Positions 38,459 through 47,648 are shown, counted from the first letter of the stretch. The stretch: 64,000 nt of DNA from Stenotrophomonas maltophilia (GCF_001676385.1 NZ_LYVJ01000005.1:248001-312000), one strand, 5' to 3'. Notes: generated by a model from the sequence alone, not told the origin. Program-made: numbers and translations.

Positions 38459-38495
38459 GGGTCAGATCCCTTTCCGCAGGAAAGGGATCTGACCC
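38459..38495. repeat. ggggtcaga-type hairpin repeat, second copy
   Basis: A perfect stem gggtcagatccctttcc/ggaaagggatctgaccc with gca(g) as loop. It shares its ends, not its inner part, with 35477-35513. It is 20 bases after the ndh stop. Confidence 0.85.
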
Positions 38496-38504
38496 CGGCT
38501 GCAG

Positions 38505-38531
38505 CAGCCGAGCATGGGCTCGGCTCTACAG
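38505..38531. repeat. SMAG palindromic repeat, single copy
   Basis: cagccgagca-tgggctcggctctacag. Its GTAG end (minus strand) provides the TAG stop of the GIY-YIG gene at 38526-38528. Confidence 0.85.
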
Positions 38532-38801
38532 CACGCCGGAATCGCGCGCCTGCAGCCAGGCCAGTTTGCGTTCGCGCGGCTGCTGCTTGAGCTGCCATTC
38601 GGCCCGTGACGCGGCGGCCCGGTCCGGGTACTGGCGCACGGCCAGCACGCGCAGCGGCGGGCGGGCCCGGGTGTAGCGCGCGCCCTTGCCGGCCTGGTGG
38701 GCGGCGAAACGCGCATCCACATCGGTGCTGATGCCCGCGTAGTAGCTCCCGTCGCGGCATTCGAGCAGGTACAGGAACCAGGGGCGGAGGGACGGGGCCA
38801 T
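38526..38801 (-). CDS. Small GIY-YIG domain protein
   Basis: A 91-residue protein of the UPF0213/YhbQ-like group. The GIY-YIG motif is degenerate but clear: [20 protein letters not shown], with an Arg in [18 protein letters not shown] and a Glu in [14 protein letters not shown]. Members are small single-domain putative endonucleases, and their targets are unknown. The start ATG 38801 (MAPSLRPWF) suits the family; the longer open frame upstream runs through the riboswitch. The gene is divergent from the riboswitch. Confidence 0.88.
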   Translation of the reverse strand: MAPSLRPWFLYLLECRDGSYYAGISTDVDARFAAHQAGKGARYTRARPPLRVLAVRQYPDRAAASRAEWQLKQQPRERKLAWLQARDSGVL

Positions 38802-38833
38802 GGCCGGATTATGCCGTGCTGCACTGCAGCGGA

Positions 38834-38839
38834 TATACT
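38834..38839 (+). promoter_or_regulatory. -10 element upstream of the glycine riboswitch
   Basis: TATACT, one base off consensus, 12 bases before the first aptamer. No good -35 is seen. Confidence 0.4.
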
Positions 38840-38850
38840 GGCGCCCGAAT

Positions 38851-39040
38851 GCAGGAGAGAGGCGCCGCGCTGGCGCCCGCCGAAGGCGCAGGCTCCCATG
38901 ATCGCTCAGGCCGGTGGGCTGGAATCCCACCAACCATGCATTCGACTCGCCGAGCTGGAGAGAGGTCACCGGGCATGCCCGGGATCCGCCGAAGGGGCAC
39001 GCGGCCCATGCCGTTGAACTCTCAGGCAAAAGGACAGCGG
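38851..39040 (+). promoter_or_regulatory. Tandem glycine riboswitch
   Basis: Two successive glycine aptamers. The first has gcaggagagaggcgcc, then cgccgaaggcgcagg and atcgctcaggc. The second has ctggagagaggtcaccg, then ccgccgaaggggcac and aactctcaggcaaaaggaca. GGAGAGA, CCGAAGG and CTCAGGCAAAAGGACAG are the family hallmarks. It precedes the TRIC channel gene by about 90 bases, a known type of target in addition to gcv genes. The output is likely to be activation by glycine, as in most tandem types, but the expression platform is not clear here. Confidence 0.93.
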
Positions 39041-39128
39041 GAGCGGCACCGGCCATCGTCATCCCGTCATTGCGCAGGCAATAGCGGTACGGGCGCATGG
39101 CCGGCCCCACCGCGCCCGGAGCCTGTCC

Positions 39129-39746
39129 ATGCTGTTGTCCATCATCTACCTGATCGCCATTTCCGCCGAAGCCATGACCGGTGCGCTGTCCGCCGGCCGC
39201 CGCCGCATGGACCTGTTCGGCGTGGTCATGATCGCCTGCGTCACCGCCCTCGGTGGAGGCTCACTGCGCGACATCCTGCTCGGCCACTACCCGCTGGGCT
39301 GGGTGAAGCACCCCGAATACCTGGGCTTCACCGTATGCGCGGCGCTGATCGCCACCTGGGTGGCGCGCTGGATGCATCACTTCCGCCGCACGTTCCTGGT
39401 GCTCGACGGACTGGGCCTGATCGCCTTCACCCTGATCGGCTGTTCGATCGCGCGTGAGGCCGGCCATGCGATGCCGATCGTGCTGATCGCCGGCATGCTG
39501 ACCGGTGCCTTCGGCGGCGTGCTGCGCGACATCCTCTGCAACGAGGTGCCGCTGATCTTCCAGAAGGAGCTGTACGCGATCATCGCGCTGCTGACCGGCG
39601 CGGCGTATCTGCTGCTGCTGCACTGGGGCGTGGCCGACGCCACCGCGATCCTGTGCTGCCTCGGCGGCGGCTTCGCGCTGCGCCTGCTGGCGATCCACTT
39701 CCGCTGGGAAATGCCGAAGTTCGTCTACCACGACGAAGTGCATTGA
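39129..39746 (+). CDS. TRIC-family cation channel (UPF0126/YadS-like)
   Basis: A 205-residue inner-membrane protein with about seven hydrophobic segments in two homologous halves of three plus one. Each half has the conserved glycine-rich kink and Arg-Asp: [14 protein letters not shown] (about 41-54) and [13 protein letters not shown] (about 122-134). Bacterial TRIC homologues form trimeric cation channels. The glycine riboswitch upstream implies that the cell links this protein to glycine excess, perhaps as glycine export or ionic compensation; that is inference. Confidence 0.9.
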   Translation: MLLSIIYLIAISAEAMTGALSAGRRRMDLFGVVMIACVTALGGGSLRDILLGHYPLGWVKHPEYLGFTVCAALIATWVARWMHHFRRTFLVLDGLGLIAFTLIGCSIAREAGHAMPIVLIAGMLTGAFGGVLRDILCNEVPLIFQKELYAIIALLTGAAYLLLLHWGVADATAILCCLGGGFALRLLAIHFRWEMPKFVYHDEVH

Positions 39747-39951
39747 GGTTCGCGTTCGCCTGGGGTTCCATGCTGGGCGCGGATCGACTGCACCACCCCG
39801 GCGATGTACCTGGCGCTGTCGCTCATGCGCAGCGCCAGGCGCATCGCCGGTGCGGACGGGCCGGTCTCCAACTCCGACCGGCCCTGATCGCGGCCGCACC
39901 CCCGCAGGCGCTGGCCGCCATCCACACAGGTTCCGCCCCCAGGCGGCTTGA
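39747..39951. other. Intergenic region between convergent TRIC and aroG genes
   Basis: About 205 bases with no convincing gene, terminator or repeat that I can identify. Confidence 0.5.
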
Positions 39952-41025
39952 TCACGCTGCTTCGGACACCTTCACCGCGCGACGGGCGCGCACGGCCGTG
40001 GCCAGCCGCTCCAGCACCGTCACGGTGGTATCCCAGTCGATGCAGCCATCAGTGATGCTCTGCCCGTAGACCAGCGGCTGGCCTTCGACCAGCTCCTGGC
40101 GGCCACCGACCAGATGGCTCTCGATCATCACGCCGACGATGCGCTGTTCGCCCTCTTCCAGCTGAGCGGCGATGTCCTCGATCACCTTCGGCTGGTTGTC
40201 GGGGTTCTTCAGGCTGTTGGCATGGCTGGCATCGATCATCAGGCGGGTCGGCAGCCTGGCCTTGGCCAGCGCCTGGCAGGCGTCGGCAACACTGGCTGCG
40301 TCGTAGTTCGGCTGCTTGCCCCCACGCAGGATCACATGGCAATCGGGGTTGCCGGTGGTCGACACGATGGCGGTGCCGCCCTGCTTGGTGACCGACAGGA
40401 AATGATGCGGGTTGGACGCCGCACCCACCGCATCGGCGGCGATCTTGACGTTGCCATCGGTGCCGTTCTTGAAGCCGACCGGGCACGACAGTCCCGAGGC
40501 CAGCTCACGGTGCACCTGGCTTTCGGTGGTACGCGCACCGATCGCGCCCCACGCCACCAGATCGGCGATGTACTGCGGTGAGATCACGTCGAGGAATTCG
40601 ACACCGGCCGGCAGGCCAAGCTTGTTGATGTCGCGCAGCAGGCCACGGGCGATGCGCAGGCCCTTGTCGATCCTGAAGCTGCCGTCCAGGTCCGGATCGT
40701 TGATCAGGCCCTTCCAGCCCACCGTGGTGCGCGGCTTCTCGAAGTACACGCGCATGACGATTTCCAGCTCGCCTGCCAGCGCGTCGCGCAGTGGCTTCAG
40801 GCGCTGTGCGTACTCGATGGCGGCGTTTGGGTCGTGGATCGAGCACGGGCCCACCACCACCGCCAGGCGGTCGTCACGGCCGTGCAGGATCTGGTGCAGC
40901 GCCGCGCGCGAGGCGCTGACAGTGCCGGAGGCTTCATCGTCGCAGGGCAGCATCGCCAGCAGCTGGGCAGGCGGTGTCAGCGGTTCGATGGTACGGATGC
41001 GCAAGTCGTCGGTGTGCGGGGGCAT
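39952..41025 (-). CDS. aroG: 3-deoxy-7-phosphoheptulonate synthase, class I
   Basis: A 357-residue AroA-I-alpha type DAHP synthase: phosphoenolpyruvate plus erythrose-4-phosphate to DAHP, the first step of aromatic amino acid synthesis. Motifs: VVGPCSIHDPNAAIEYAQRL, RVYFEKPRTTVGWKGLINDP, GARTTESQVHRELASGLSCP, VGFKNGTDG, and IDASHANSLKNPDNQ with the metal-binding residues. Which amino acid feeds back on this isozyme cannot be told from sequence; the symbol denotes the family. Start ATG 41025 (MPPHTDDLRIRTIEPL). It is preceded by an aromatic-rich leader peptide and terminator, so transcription should depend on charging of aromatic tRNAs. Confidence 0.95.
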   Translation of the reverse strand: MPPHTDDLRIRTIEPLTPPAQLLAMLPCDDEASGTVSASRAALHQILHGRDDRLAVVVGPCSIHDPNAAIEYAQRLKPLRDALAGELEIVMRVYFEKPRTTVGWKGLINDPDLDGSFRIDKGLRIARGLLRDINKLGLPAGVEFLDVISPQYIADLVAWGAIGARTTESQVHRELASGLSCPVGFKNGTDGNVKIAADAVGAASNPHHFLSVTKQGGTAIVSTTGNPDCHVILRGGKQPNYDAASVADACQALAKARLPTRLMIDASHANSLKNPDNQPKVIEDIAAQLEEGEQRIVGVMIESHLVGGRQELVEGQPLVYGQSITDGCIDWDTTVTVLERLATAVRARRAVKVSEAA

Positions 41026-41071
41026 TGCAGGAGATCTCCGGAACGTTGGGGGTCCCCAGCGTGGCGGCATG

Positions 41072-41101
41072 AAAAAAGCCGCCAGGTTCGCTGGCGGCTT
41101 T
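41072..41101 (-). terminator. Attenuator terminator before aroG
   Basis: On the minus strand aaagccgccag (41101-41091) and ctggcggcttt (41085-41075) form an 11-base stem with a five-base loop, followed by a run of six T. It lies between the leader peptide stop and aroG. Its 5' arm core CCGCCAG can instead pair with CTGGCGG inside the leader coding region (41154-41148), an antiterminator. Confidence 0.85.
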
Positions 41102-41124
41102 CGGGAATGCGTCTGAAGCTTTCT

Positions 41125-41202
41125 TCAGGGTGAGCGCAGTCCTTCCTCCGCCAGTGGCTTCGGAAAGTAATACCAGTAAAAACGGGTAGCGGCTGCGTTC
41201 AT
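41125..41202 (-). CDS. Aromatic leader peptide of aroG
   Basis: A 25-residue ORF, MNAAATRFYWYYFPKPLAEE and then five more residues before TGA. Six consecutive codons are for aromatic amino acids: Phe, Tyr, Trp, Tyr, Tyr, Phe (41181-41164). They lie 10 bases before the antiterminator segment. This is the classic shape of a transcription-attenuation leader: ribosomes stalled at uncharged Phe/Tyr/Trp codons would free the CTGGCGG segment to break the terminator. Because all three aromatic amino acids are sensed, it would suit a common-pathway enzyme. No strong Shine-Dalgarno site precedes the ATG. Confidence 0.8.
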   Translation of the reverse strand: MNAAATRFYWYYFPKPLAEEGLRSP

Positions 41203-41210
41203 GGGATCTA

Positions 41211-41238
41211 TTGATAGCACAGCTTTTGCGCAGTGCAA
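41211..41238 (-). promoter_or_regulatory. Predicted promoter of the aroG leader
   Basis: On the minus strand -35 TTGCAC (41238-41233) and -10 TATCAA (41216-41211), spacer 16 bases. Transcription would start only a few bases before the leader ATG at 41202. Confidence 0.5.
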
Positions 41239-41283
41239 AATGTTTCATCCGCAACTGGGACGCTGCCCGAGCGCAGCGGCGGC

Positions 41284-41544
41284 CTATCGGCTGCCATGCA
41301 CTTCAACGTCCAGCAGCAGGCCTTCGTGGATATCGGCCCAGTGCTCCAGCACCCGATCCAGCTCCTGCCGGGCCTCGTCCAGCTGCTCGGGGTTGAGCAG
41401 CGAGCGCGCGGTGTAGAGGTCGGAGACCAATCGACGCAGGGTCGATTCCGGGATGGCCACCGACGGGTTCTCCTGCCCCGGCAACTGCAATGCCGGGCAC
41501 TCGCCAAGCGGACCGAACAGCGTGACCTCGAGCTTGCTCTGCAT
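41284..41544 (-). CDS. Small hypothetical protein
   Basis: An 86-residue acidic protein starting MQSKLEVTLFGPLGECPALQ. The second half is helical (STLRRLVSDLYTARSLLNPE, then LDEARQELDRVLEHWADIHE). No signal peptide, membrane segment or known motif. It ends 45 bases from the predicted -35 of the aroG leader promoter. Function unknown. Confidence 0.6.
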   Translation of the reverse strand: MQSKLEVTLFGPLGECPALQLPGQENPSVAIPESTLRRLVSDLYTARSLLNPEQLDEARQELDRVLEHWADIHEGLLLDVEVHGSR

Positions 41545-41649
41545 GATCAACGTCCCTGCGGATGGACATGGGCAACGCACTGTTTACCGTGTATCGGTGA
41601 CAGGCGCATCTGCCGCCCATGCCGGGGATCGCAGGCGGCCGCCGTGCCG

Positions 41650-41988
41650 CTACAGCGCGGCCAGGTCGGCCAGATGCTGGCCCATGCTGTCCACCTCACC
41701 GATGGCATGGGTGGTGGTGAAGTAATCATGCCAGCCGGTGGCGGCGATCCCGGCCACCAGTGTGTCGGCCGCTTCGCGGCTGGCGCAGTGCCAGACCGCA
41801 TAGAACTGCTCGCCGCTGCCATGCGGCACGTCGGTAGCGATGCGGCCCATGGCCAGCGGCCTGATGCTTTCCGGGTCGAAACGCTGCATGCCCTCGCCGA
41901 TGCGGGCGAAGAAGGCGGTGCGTTGTCCGGGCGAGAGCGCCGTCCAGGCGGGGGTGGCGGTGTAGAGCTCGATGAAGGTGTGGGGCAT
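41650..41988 (-). CDS. Uncharacterised small cytoplasmic protein
   Basis: A 112-residue protein starting MPHTFIELYTATPAWTALSP. Pattern IELY-TPAW-ALSP-QR-FF resembles small dimeric alpha/beta proteins of the ferredoxin-like type, with EQFYAVWHCASREAADTLVA and AATGWHDYFTTTHAIGE. I cannot assign a function. The longer upstream frame is a shadow. Ahead of it lies the alkylation-repair gene, with a GTAG-type repeat in between. Confidence 0.6.
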   Translation of the reverse strand: MPHTFIELYTATPAWTALSPGQRTAFFARIGEGMQRFDPESIRPLAMGRIATDVPHGSGEQFYAVWHCASREAADTLVAGIAATGWHDYFTTTHAIGEVDSMGQHLADLAAL

Positions 41989-42013
41989 TGCGGTTCTTCC
42001 TTGAGGTTCATGA

Positions 42014-42039
42014 GATTGCCGGCCAGCGGCCGCCATTAC
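42014..42039. repeat. GCCGGC-type palindrome at the end of the alkylation-repair gene
   Basis: gattgccggcca-gcggccgccattac; a degenerate copy whose right end overlaps the TAA stop (42036-42038) of the minus-strand gene. Confidence 0.55.
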
Positions 42040-42776
42040 CGCAGTGATCGCATGGCGCGTTTGCGGATGTAGGCGTTGGCGTCGCTGTGTTGCTCGCGTT
42101 GCCAACGTGCGCACAGCCCACGCAGCCATTGCGGCTGCGTCTTGCCGGCATCGTTGAGCCAATTGCCGACGGAGTCCTGCACATAGCGCTCGGGGTCATC
42201 GGCCAGCGCGTCCAGCAACGGCACTGCGTGTTGGGGCTGCTGCTTGAACAGCGCGATATGCGTAGCCCAGACGCCCCGGGGACGCAGCGCCTCGCAGGCG
42301 AAACGGCGCAGGTACGGCGATACTTCCTGCGTCCACGGTTGCAGGTACCCAAGCGCCTGCAGCGGTGCAGCAACGATGTCCGCGCGCAGTGCCAGCCAAG
42401 CCCATTCGCGCACGCCGAAGTGCGGGTCATCGGCCAGCGTTCGTATCACCTGCAGCTTCCCTGCCAGGGGCGTGCCGGCGTCACTGCCGATCAGGTAGCA
42501 GGCCCAGCCACGCACCGTATCGGAGGCGTGGCCTCGCCACTGCGCGGGATCGCCCTGTCCGCTGTCGCGCAGCAGGCGGGCGGCCAATGCCATGCGCTGG
42601 GTGATGCCCTTGCCTGCGGCGTCGCGCATGCGTTGCAGTGCGTCCGGTTCGAGCACAGGTGCCACGACGTGCAGCAGTTCGGCGAAATCCACCGCCAGGC
42701 ACTCGGCCAGGTGGGTGGCGGCGACGCGGCCGGTGCTGAGCGCACGCAGGCGTTCGGCCGCAATGGGCGCGCTCAT
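42036..42776 (-). CDS. DNA alkylation repair protein, HEAT-repeat type
   Basis: A 246-residue alpha-helical protein with the pattern of AlkD/AlkC-like HEAT-repeat glycosylases (DTVRGWACYLIGS, DDPHFGVREWAWLALRADIV, VSPYLRRFACEALRPRGVWA, DDPERYVQDSVGNWLNDAGK). Families of this kind remove 3-methyladenine and 7-methylguanine. The start ATG 42776 overlaps the marR gene stop by four bases (ATGA), so the MarR-type regulator probably controls this gene too. Confidence 0.82.
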   Translation of the reverse strand: MSAPIAAERLRALSTGRVAATHLAECLAVDFAELLHVVAPVLEPDALQRMRDAAGKGITQRMALAARLLRDSGQGDPAQWRGHASDTVRGWACYLIGSDAGTPLAGKLQVIRTLADDPHFGVREWAWLALRADIVAAPLQALGYLQPWTQEVSPYLRRFACEALRPRGVWATHIALFKQQPQHAVPLLDALADDPERYVQDSVGNWLNDAGKTQPQWLRGLCARWQREQHSDANAYIRKRAMRSLR

Positions 42777-43285
42777 GCAGCGGATTCCCGCCCGGCATCG
42801 GTGTGCTGCCAGACCTTGTGCAGCAACCGTGAAAGCTGCTGCTGTTCGTCGGCCTCCAACCCGTTGAACAGGCCCCCGATCCACTGCGTGTGCTGCTCGA
42901 ACAGCGCCTCGGCGAGGCGTGTCCCCCGTGCGGTCAACACGATCCGCAGGCGGCGGCCATCTTCGGCATCGCTGTGGCGCTGCAGCAGGCCTTCGCGCTG
43001 CAGGCCGTCGAGCAGGCCACTGATGGTGGCGCGGGTCACGCCGGCACGCTCGGCCAGCTCATGCGGCGGCAGCGAGCCACCGGCCCCGTGCAGCAGGAAC
43101 AACACGATGAAGCGGCCTTCGCTGAGGCCATGCGGTGCCAGCCGTGCGGCACAGTCGTGGTCGATGGCGGCAGACAGTGACAGCAGTTGGAAGCACAGGC
43201 GCAGCTGGGCCAGGTTTACCTCGCCGCGGCGCGCAGCTTCCTTGAGCAGAGCGGTGTGTTTTGCTTCCAGCATGCCGGCCACCAT
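42773..43285 (-). CDS. MarR-family transcriptional regulator
   Basis: A 170-residue winged-helix repressor. The DNA-binding part is about residues 70-125 (LPPHELAERAGVTRATISGL, LDGLQREGLLQRHSDAEDGR, RRLRIVLTARG), with dimerisation helices at both ends. A perfect 16-base palindrome lies three bases upstream of ATG 43285. An alternative start, ATG 43273 (MLEAKHTALL), leaves more room between operator and gene and may be right. Translationally coupled to the alkylation repair gene. Ligand unknown. Confidence 0.9.
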   Translation of the reverse strand: MVAGMLEAKHTALLKEAARRGEVNLAQLRLCFQLLSLSAAIDHDCAARLAPHGLSEGRFIVLFLLHGAGGSLPPHELAERAGVTRATISGLLDGLQREGLLQRHSDAEDGRRLRIVLTARGTRLAEALFEQHTQWIGGLFNGLEADEQQQLSRLLHKVWQHTDAGRESAA

Positions 43286-43287
43286 GT

Positions 43288-43303
43288 GATTAGGCGCCTA
43301 ATC
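43288..43303. promoter_or_regulatory. Putative MarR operator
   Basis: gattaggcgcctaatc, a perfect 16-base palindrome just upstream of marR. Position and symmetry fit autorepression. Confidence 0.75.
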
Positions 43304-43379
43304 ATAATCGATTTTCGCCCTGGAACCACGCTGTGCGGAGCATGCGGGGCCGGGTCCGGCCAAGCCCGCGCATCGCCCC

Positions 43380-43411
43380 AAAAGAAAAACCCCGCCTTGC
43401 GGCGGGGTTTT
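43380..43411 (-). terminator. groEL terminator
   Basis: An 11-base stem aaaaccccgcc/ggcggggtttt with loop ttgc; on the minus strand it ends in tttttcttt. Confidence 0.88.
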
Positions 43412-43469
43412 CCAGTACGGCGGTGAAGGGTGCCGGCCCAGGGCGGGCACCTCCTGGTACGGCGAGGAC

Positions 43470-45173
<1,704 letters not shown>

Positions 45174-45200
45174 TCAGGTTGAAACAGGTCGCGCCGAGGC

Positions 45201-45488
45201 TCAGCCGATGACGGCGAGCACGTCGTCTTCGCGCAGGACCTTGTACTCGACGCCTTCGCTCTTGTAAGAGCTGCCGGCGTACTGGCCATAGATGACCTTG
45301 TCGCCGACCTTCAGCGACGGCGCGCGCACGTTGCCGTTGTCCAGCGGCTTGCCTGGGCCGACGGCCACGACCTCACCCTTGGTGGACTTTTCCTTGGCCG
45401 AGTCGGGGATGACGATGCCACCGGCGGAGATTTCGTCGGCTTCGATCGGCTTGACCACAACGCGGTCGTGCAGCGGCTTGATGCTCAT
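45201..45488 (-). CDS. groS: Co-chaperonin GroES
   Basis: A 95-residue co-chaperonin. Start [20 protein letters not shown]; the mobile loop [20 protein letters not shown] and C-terminal [12 protein letters not shown] are canonical. First gene of the groESL operon. Confidence 0.99.
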   Translation of the reverse strand: MSIKPLHDRVVVKPIEADEISAGGIVIPDSAKEKSTKGEVVAVGPGKPLDNGNVRAPSLKVGDKVIYGQYAGSSYKSEGVEYKVLREDDVLAVIG

Positions 45489-45534
45489 AGGAGACCTCTT
45501 AAGTGATTGATTGGTCTAAAAAAGTCCGGCGATG

Positions 45535-45561
45535 TTAGCACTCGCATCAAGCGAGTGCCAG
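45535..45561. promoter_or_regulatory. CIRCE operator for HrcA
   Basis: ttagcactc-N9-gagtgccag matches CIRCE (TTAGCACTC-N9-GAGTGCTAA) with two changes in the right arm. It lies about 50 bases before the groES start, suited to HrcA repression. Confidence 0.9.
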
Positions 45562-45603
45562 AACCGCACGTGAAGAAACCCGACAACGTCGGGAGCAGGG
45601 CAG

Positions 45604-45631
45604 AGATGGAGCCCGCCCATCCCCTTTCAAG
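45604..45631 (-). promoter_or_regulatory. Sigma-32 heat-shock promoter of groESL
   Basis: On the minus strand -35 CTTGAAA (45631-45625), a 13-base spacer and -10 CTCCATCT (45611-45604), close to the sigma-32 consensus CTTGAAA / CCCATNT. Confidence 0.8.
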
Positions 45632-45798
45632 GGGCGGAAGACAAAAAATTTCTGGCGCCCTACCCTGCCGCAACGCGGCAAATCCCGCCGGATTCGGTGA
45701 CCCGCGTCGCACTGTCAGACATCTGGCGTTCATTTACGACAAAGTGTCACGGGATCGGCCTTAGGCTCGCCGGGCATCCCAATCACAAGGAGTAGTCG

Positions 45799-47580
45799 AT
45801 GCGATTGCTGTCCCCGCTTGCCGCGGCCTGCCTGCTGGCCCTGGCCACTGCACCGGCCCAGGCCGAGGTCTTCATCAATGAACTGCATTACGACGACAGC
45901 ACGGCCGCCGGAGACGTCGGCGAAGCGATCGAAGTCGTAGCGACCGCCGGCGAAGACCTGTCCGGGTACCGGCTGTACCTGTACAACGGCAGCACTCCGT
46001 CGGCTGCCGTGGTGTACGCCAACACTCCTGTGCCGGCGGGCAGCGCTGCCGGCTGCGGCAGCGCCACCCTCGCCGTGGTCAACTACCCGACCAACGGCCT
46101 GCAGAATGGCGCGAACGACGGCATCGCCCTGGTCGATGCCAGCGGCAGGGTGGTCCAGTTCCTCAGCTACGAGGGAACGATCACCGCCTCCGGCGGCCCC
46201 GCCGCCGGCATGACCAGCCAGAACATTCCGGTGGCCGAGAGCAACAGCACGGCCGCGGGCACTTCGCTGCAGCTGACCGGCAGTGGCAGCCAGTACGCGC
46301 ACTTCACCTGGGCCGAATCCGCCACGCAGACCTTCGGCAGCTGCAACAACAACCAGACCTTCAGCGGCGGCGGCACCCCGGGCCCGAACACGCCACCGTC
46401 GGTGTCCACCACCACCCCCGCGCAGGGCAGCAGCACCTTCCCGGCGGCCGCCGACCTGGAAGTGGTATTCAGCGAGACGGTGAACCTGGCCAGCGGCGCC
46501 TTCGCCCTGAGCTGCGGCAGCTCCGGCAGCGTACCGCTGAGCTACCCGGCCAGCGGCAGGACCGTGAAGCTGTCCACCAACACCGCGCTGGTGGCCGGTG
46601 AAGCCTGCCGCTTCGACATCCGCGCCGCGCGCATCACCGACCTGCAGGGCGCACACCCGGCTGCCGACAGCCGGATCGCTTTCAGCGTGGCCAGCGCCGG
46701 CGGCAATCCGGACCCGGGCGTGCCGAGTGGCTACTACTCGAAGGTGAACACTTCCAGCCCCAGCCAGCTGCGCTGTTCGCTGCACGCCACCATCAAGGGC
46801 CATACGGCGTACCCCTACAGCGGCACCGGTACCAGTACCTGGACCATCCTGGAGATCGCCGACGAGGACCCGAACAACCCGAACCGGATCCTGGACGCCT
46901 ATCGCAACCACAGCTACGCCAAGGTCAGCGACCGCGCAGGCACCGGCTCCGGGCTCACCTACAACCGCGAACATACCTGGCCGAACTCGCTGGGCTTTGC
47001 CAGCACCACCGGTGACAAGGGCCTGCCCTACGCGCCGTACACCGATACCCACATGCTGTATCTGACCGATGCGCAGTGGAATGCCGACCGCGGCAACAAG
47101 CCGTTCGGCAAGTGCGACGCCAGCTGCGGCGAGCGGGCCACCGAGGCCAACAACGGCCAGGGCGGCGGTACTGGCGGCTACCCGGGCACCTCCAACTGGG
47201 TGCGCACGCCGGACGGCAACACCGGCACCTTCGAGGTGTGGGGCCATCGCAAGGGCGACATGGCGCGTGCGGTGATGTACATGGCGATCCGCTACGAAGG
47301 CGGCAAGGATGCGGCCACCGGCCAGTCCGAACCGGATCTGGAGCTGACCGACGACCGCAGCAAAATCGTCAAGACCAGCAGCTCGCCAGCCTACATGGGC
47401 CTGCTGTCGACACTGATCGACTGGCACCTGTCCGATCCGCCGGACGACGCCGAGCGCGCGCGCAATGACGTGATCTACAGCTTCCAAGGCAACCGCAACC
47501 CGTTCATCGACCACCCCGAGTGGGCGACCCCGGCCCTGTTCACCTCGGCCAAACCAGCGACCTGCCAGCTGGCCAACTGA
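45799..47580 (+). CDS. Secreted endonuclease I with lamin-tail and Ig-like domains
   Basis: A 593-residue exported nuclease. Signal peptide to about residue 22 (ALATAPAQAEV). Residues 23-165 are a lamin-tail-like (LTD) domain (FINELHYDDSTAAGDVGEAI). About 190-305 is an Ig-like Big_5 domain (TTTPAQGSSTFPAAADLEVV; ARITDLQGAH). From about 315 is the EndA/NucM endonuclease I domain: TYNREHTWPNSLGFAS holds the general-base His, and DTHMLYLTDAQWNADRGNKP and FEVWGHRKGDMARAVMYMAI hold the remaining beta-beta-alpha metal-type residues. It should degrade extracellular DNA and perhaps RNA. Likely roles are nutrition, biofilm or escape from DNA nets; that part is inference. Confidence 0.9.
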   Translation: MRLLSPLAAACLLALATAPAQAEVFINELHYDDSTAAGDVGEAIEVVATAGEDLSGYRLYLYNGSTPSAAVVYANTPVPAGSAAGCGSATLAVVNYPTNGLQNGANDGIALVDASGRVVQFLSYEGTITASGGPAAGMTSQNIPVAESNSTAAGTSLQLTGSGSQYAHFTWAESATQTFGSCNNNQTFSGGGTPGPNTPPSVSTTTPAQGSSTFPAAADLEVVFSETVNLASGAFALSCGSSGSVPLSYPASGRTVKLSTNTALVAGEACRFDIRAARITDLQGAHPAADSRIAFSVASAGGNPDPGVPSGYYSKVNTSSPSQLRCSLHATIKGHTAYPYSGTGTSTWTILEIADEDPNNPNRILDAYRNHSYAKVSDRAGTGSGLTYNREHTWPNSLGFASTTGDKGLPYAPYTDTHMLYLTDAQWNADRGNKPFGKCDASCGERATEANNGQGGGTGGYPGTSNWVRTPDGNTGTFEVWGHRKGDMARAVMYMAIRYEGGKDAATGQSEPDLELTDDRSKIVKTSSSPAYMGLLSTLIDWHLSDPPDDAERARNDVIYSFQGNRNPFIDHPEWATPALFTSAKPATCQLAN

Positions 47581-47648
47581 CCGCGCAACGCAGCGGTCCA
47601 TCGCCGCCGCCGGGCCAGGTCCCGGCGGCGGCCCTATACTCGGCCGTC

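Noticed and set aside
38526..38801. GIY-YIG protein as the mobiliser of the adjacent SMAG repeat
   Set aside because: REP-type repeats are linked to tyrosine transposases of the RAYT type, and UPF0213-type GIY-YIG genes are common without such repeats; the overlap at the stop is shared with unrelated genes.
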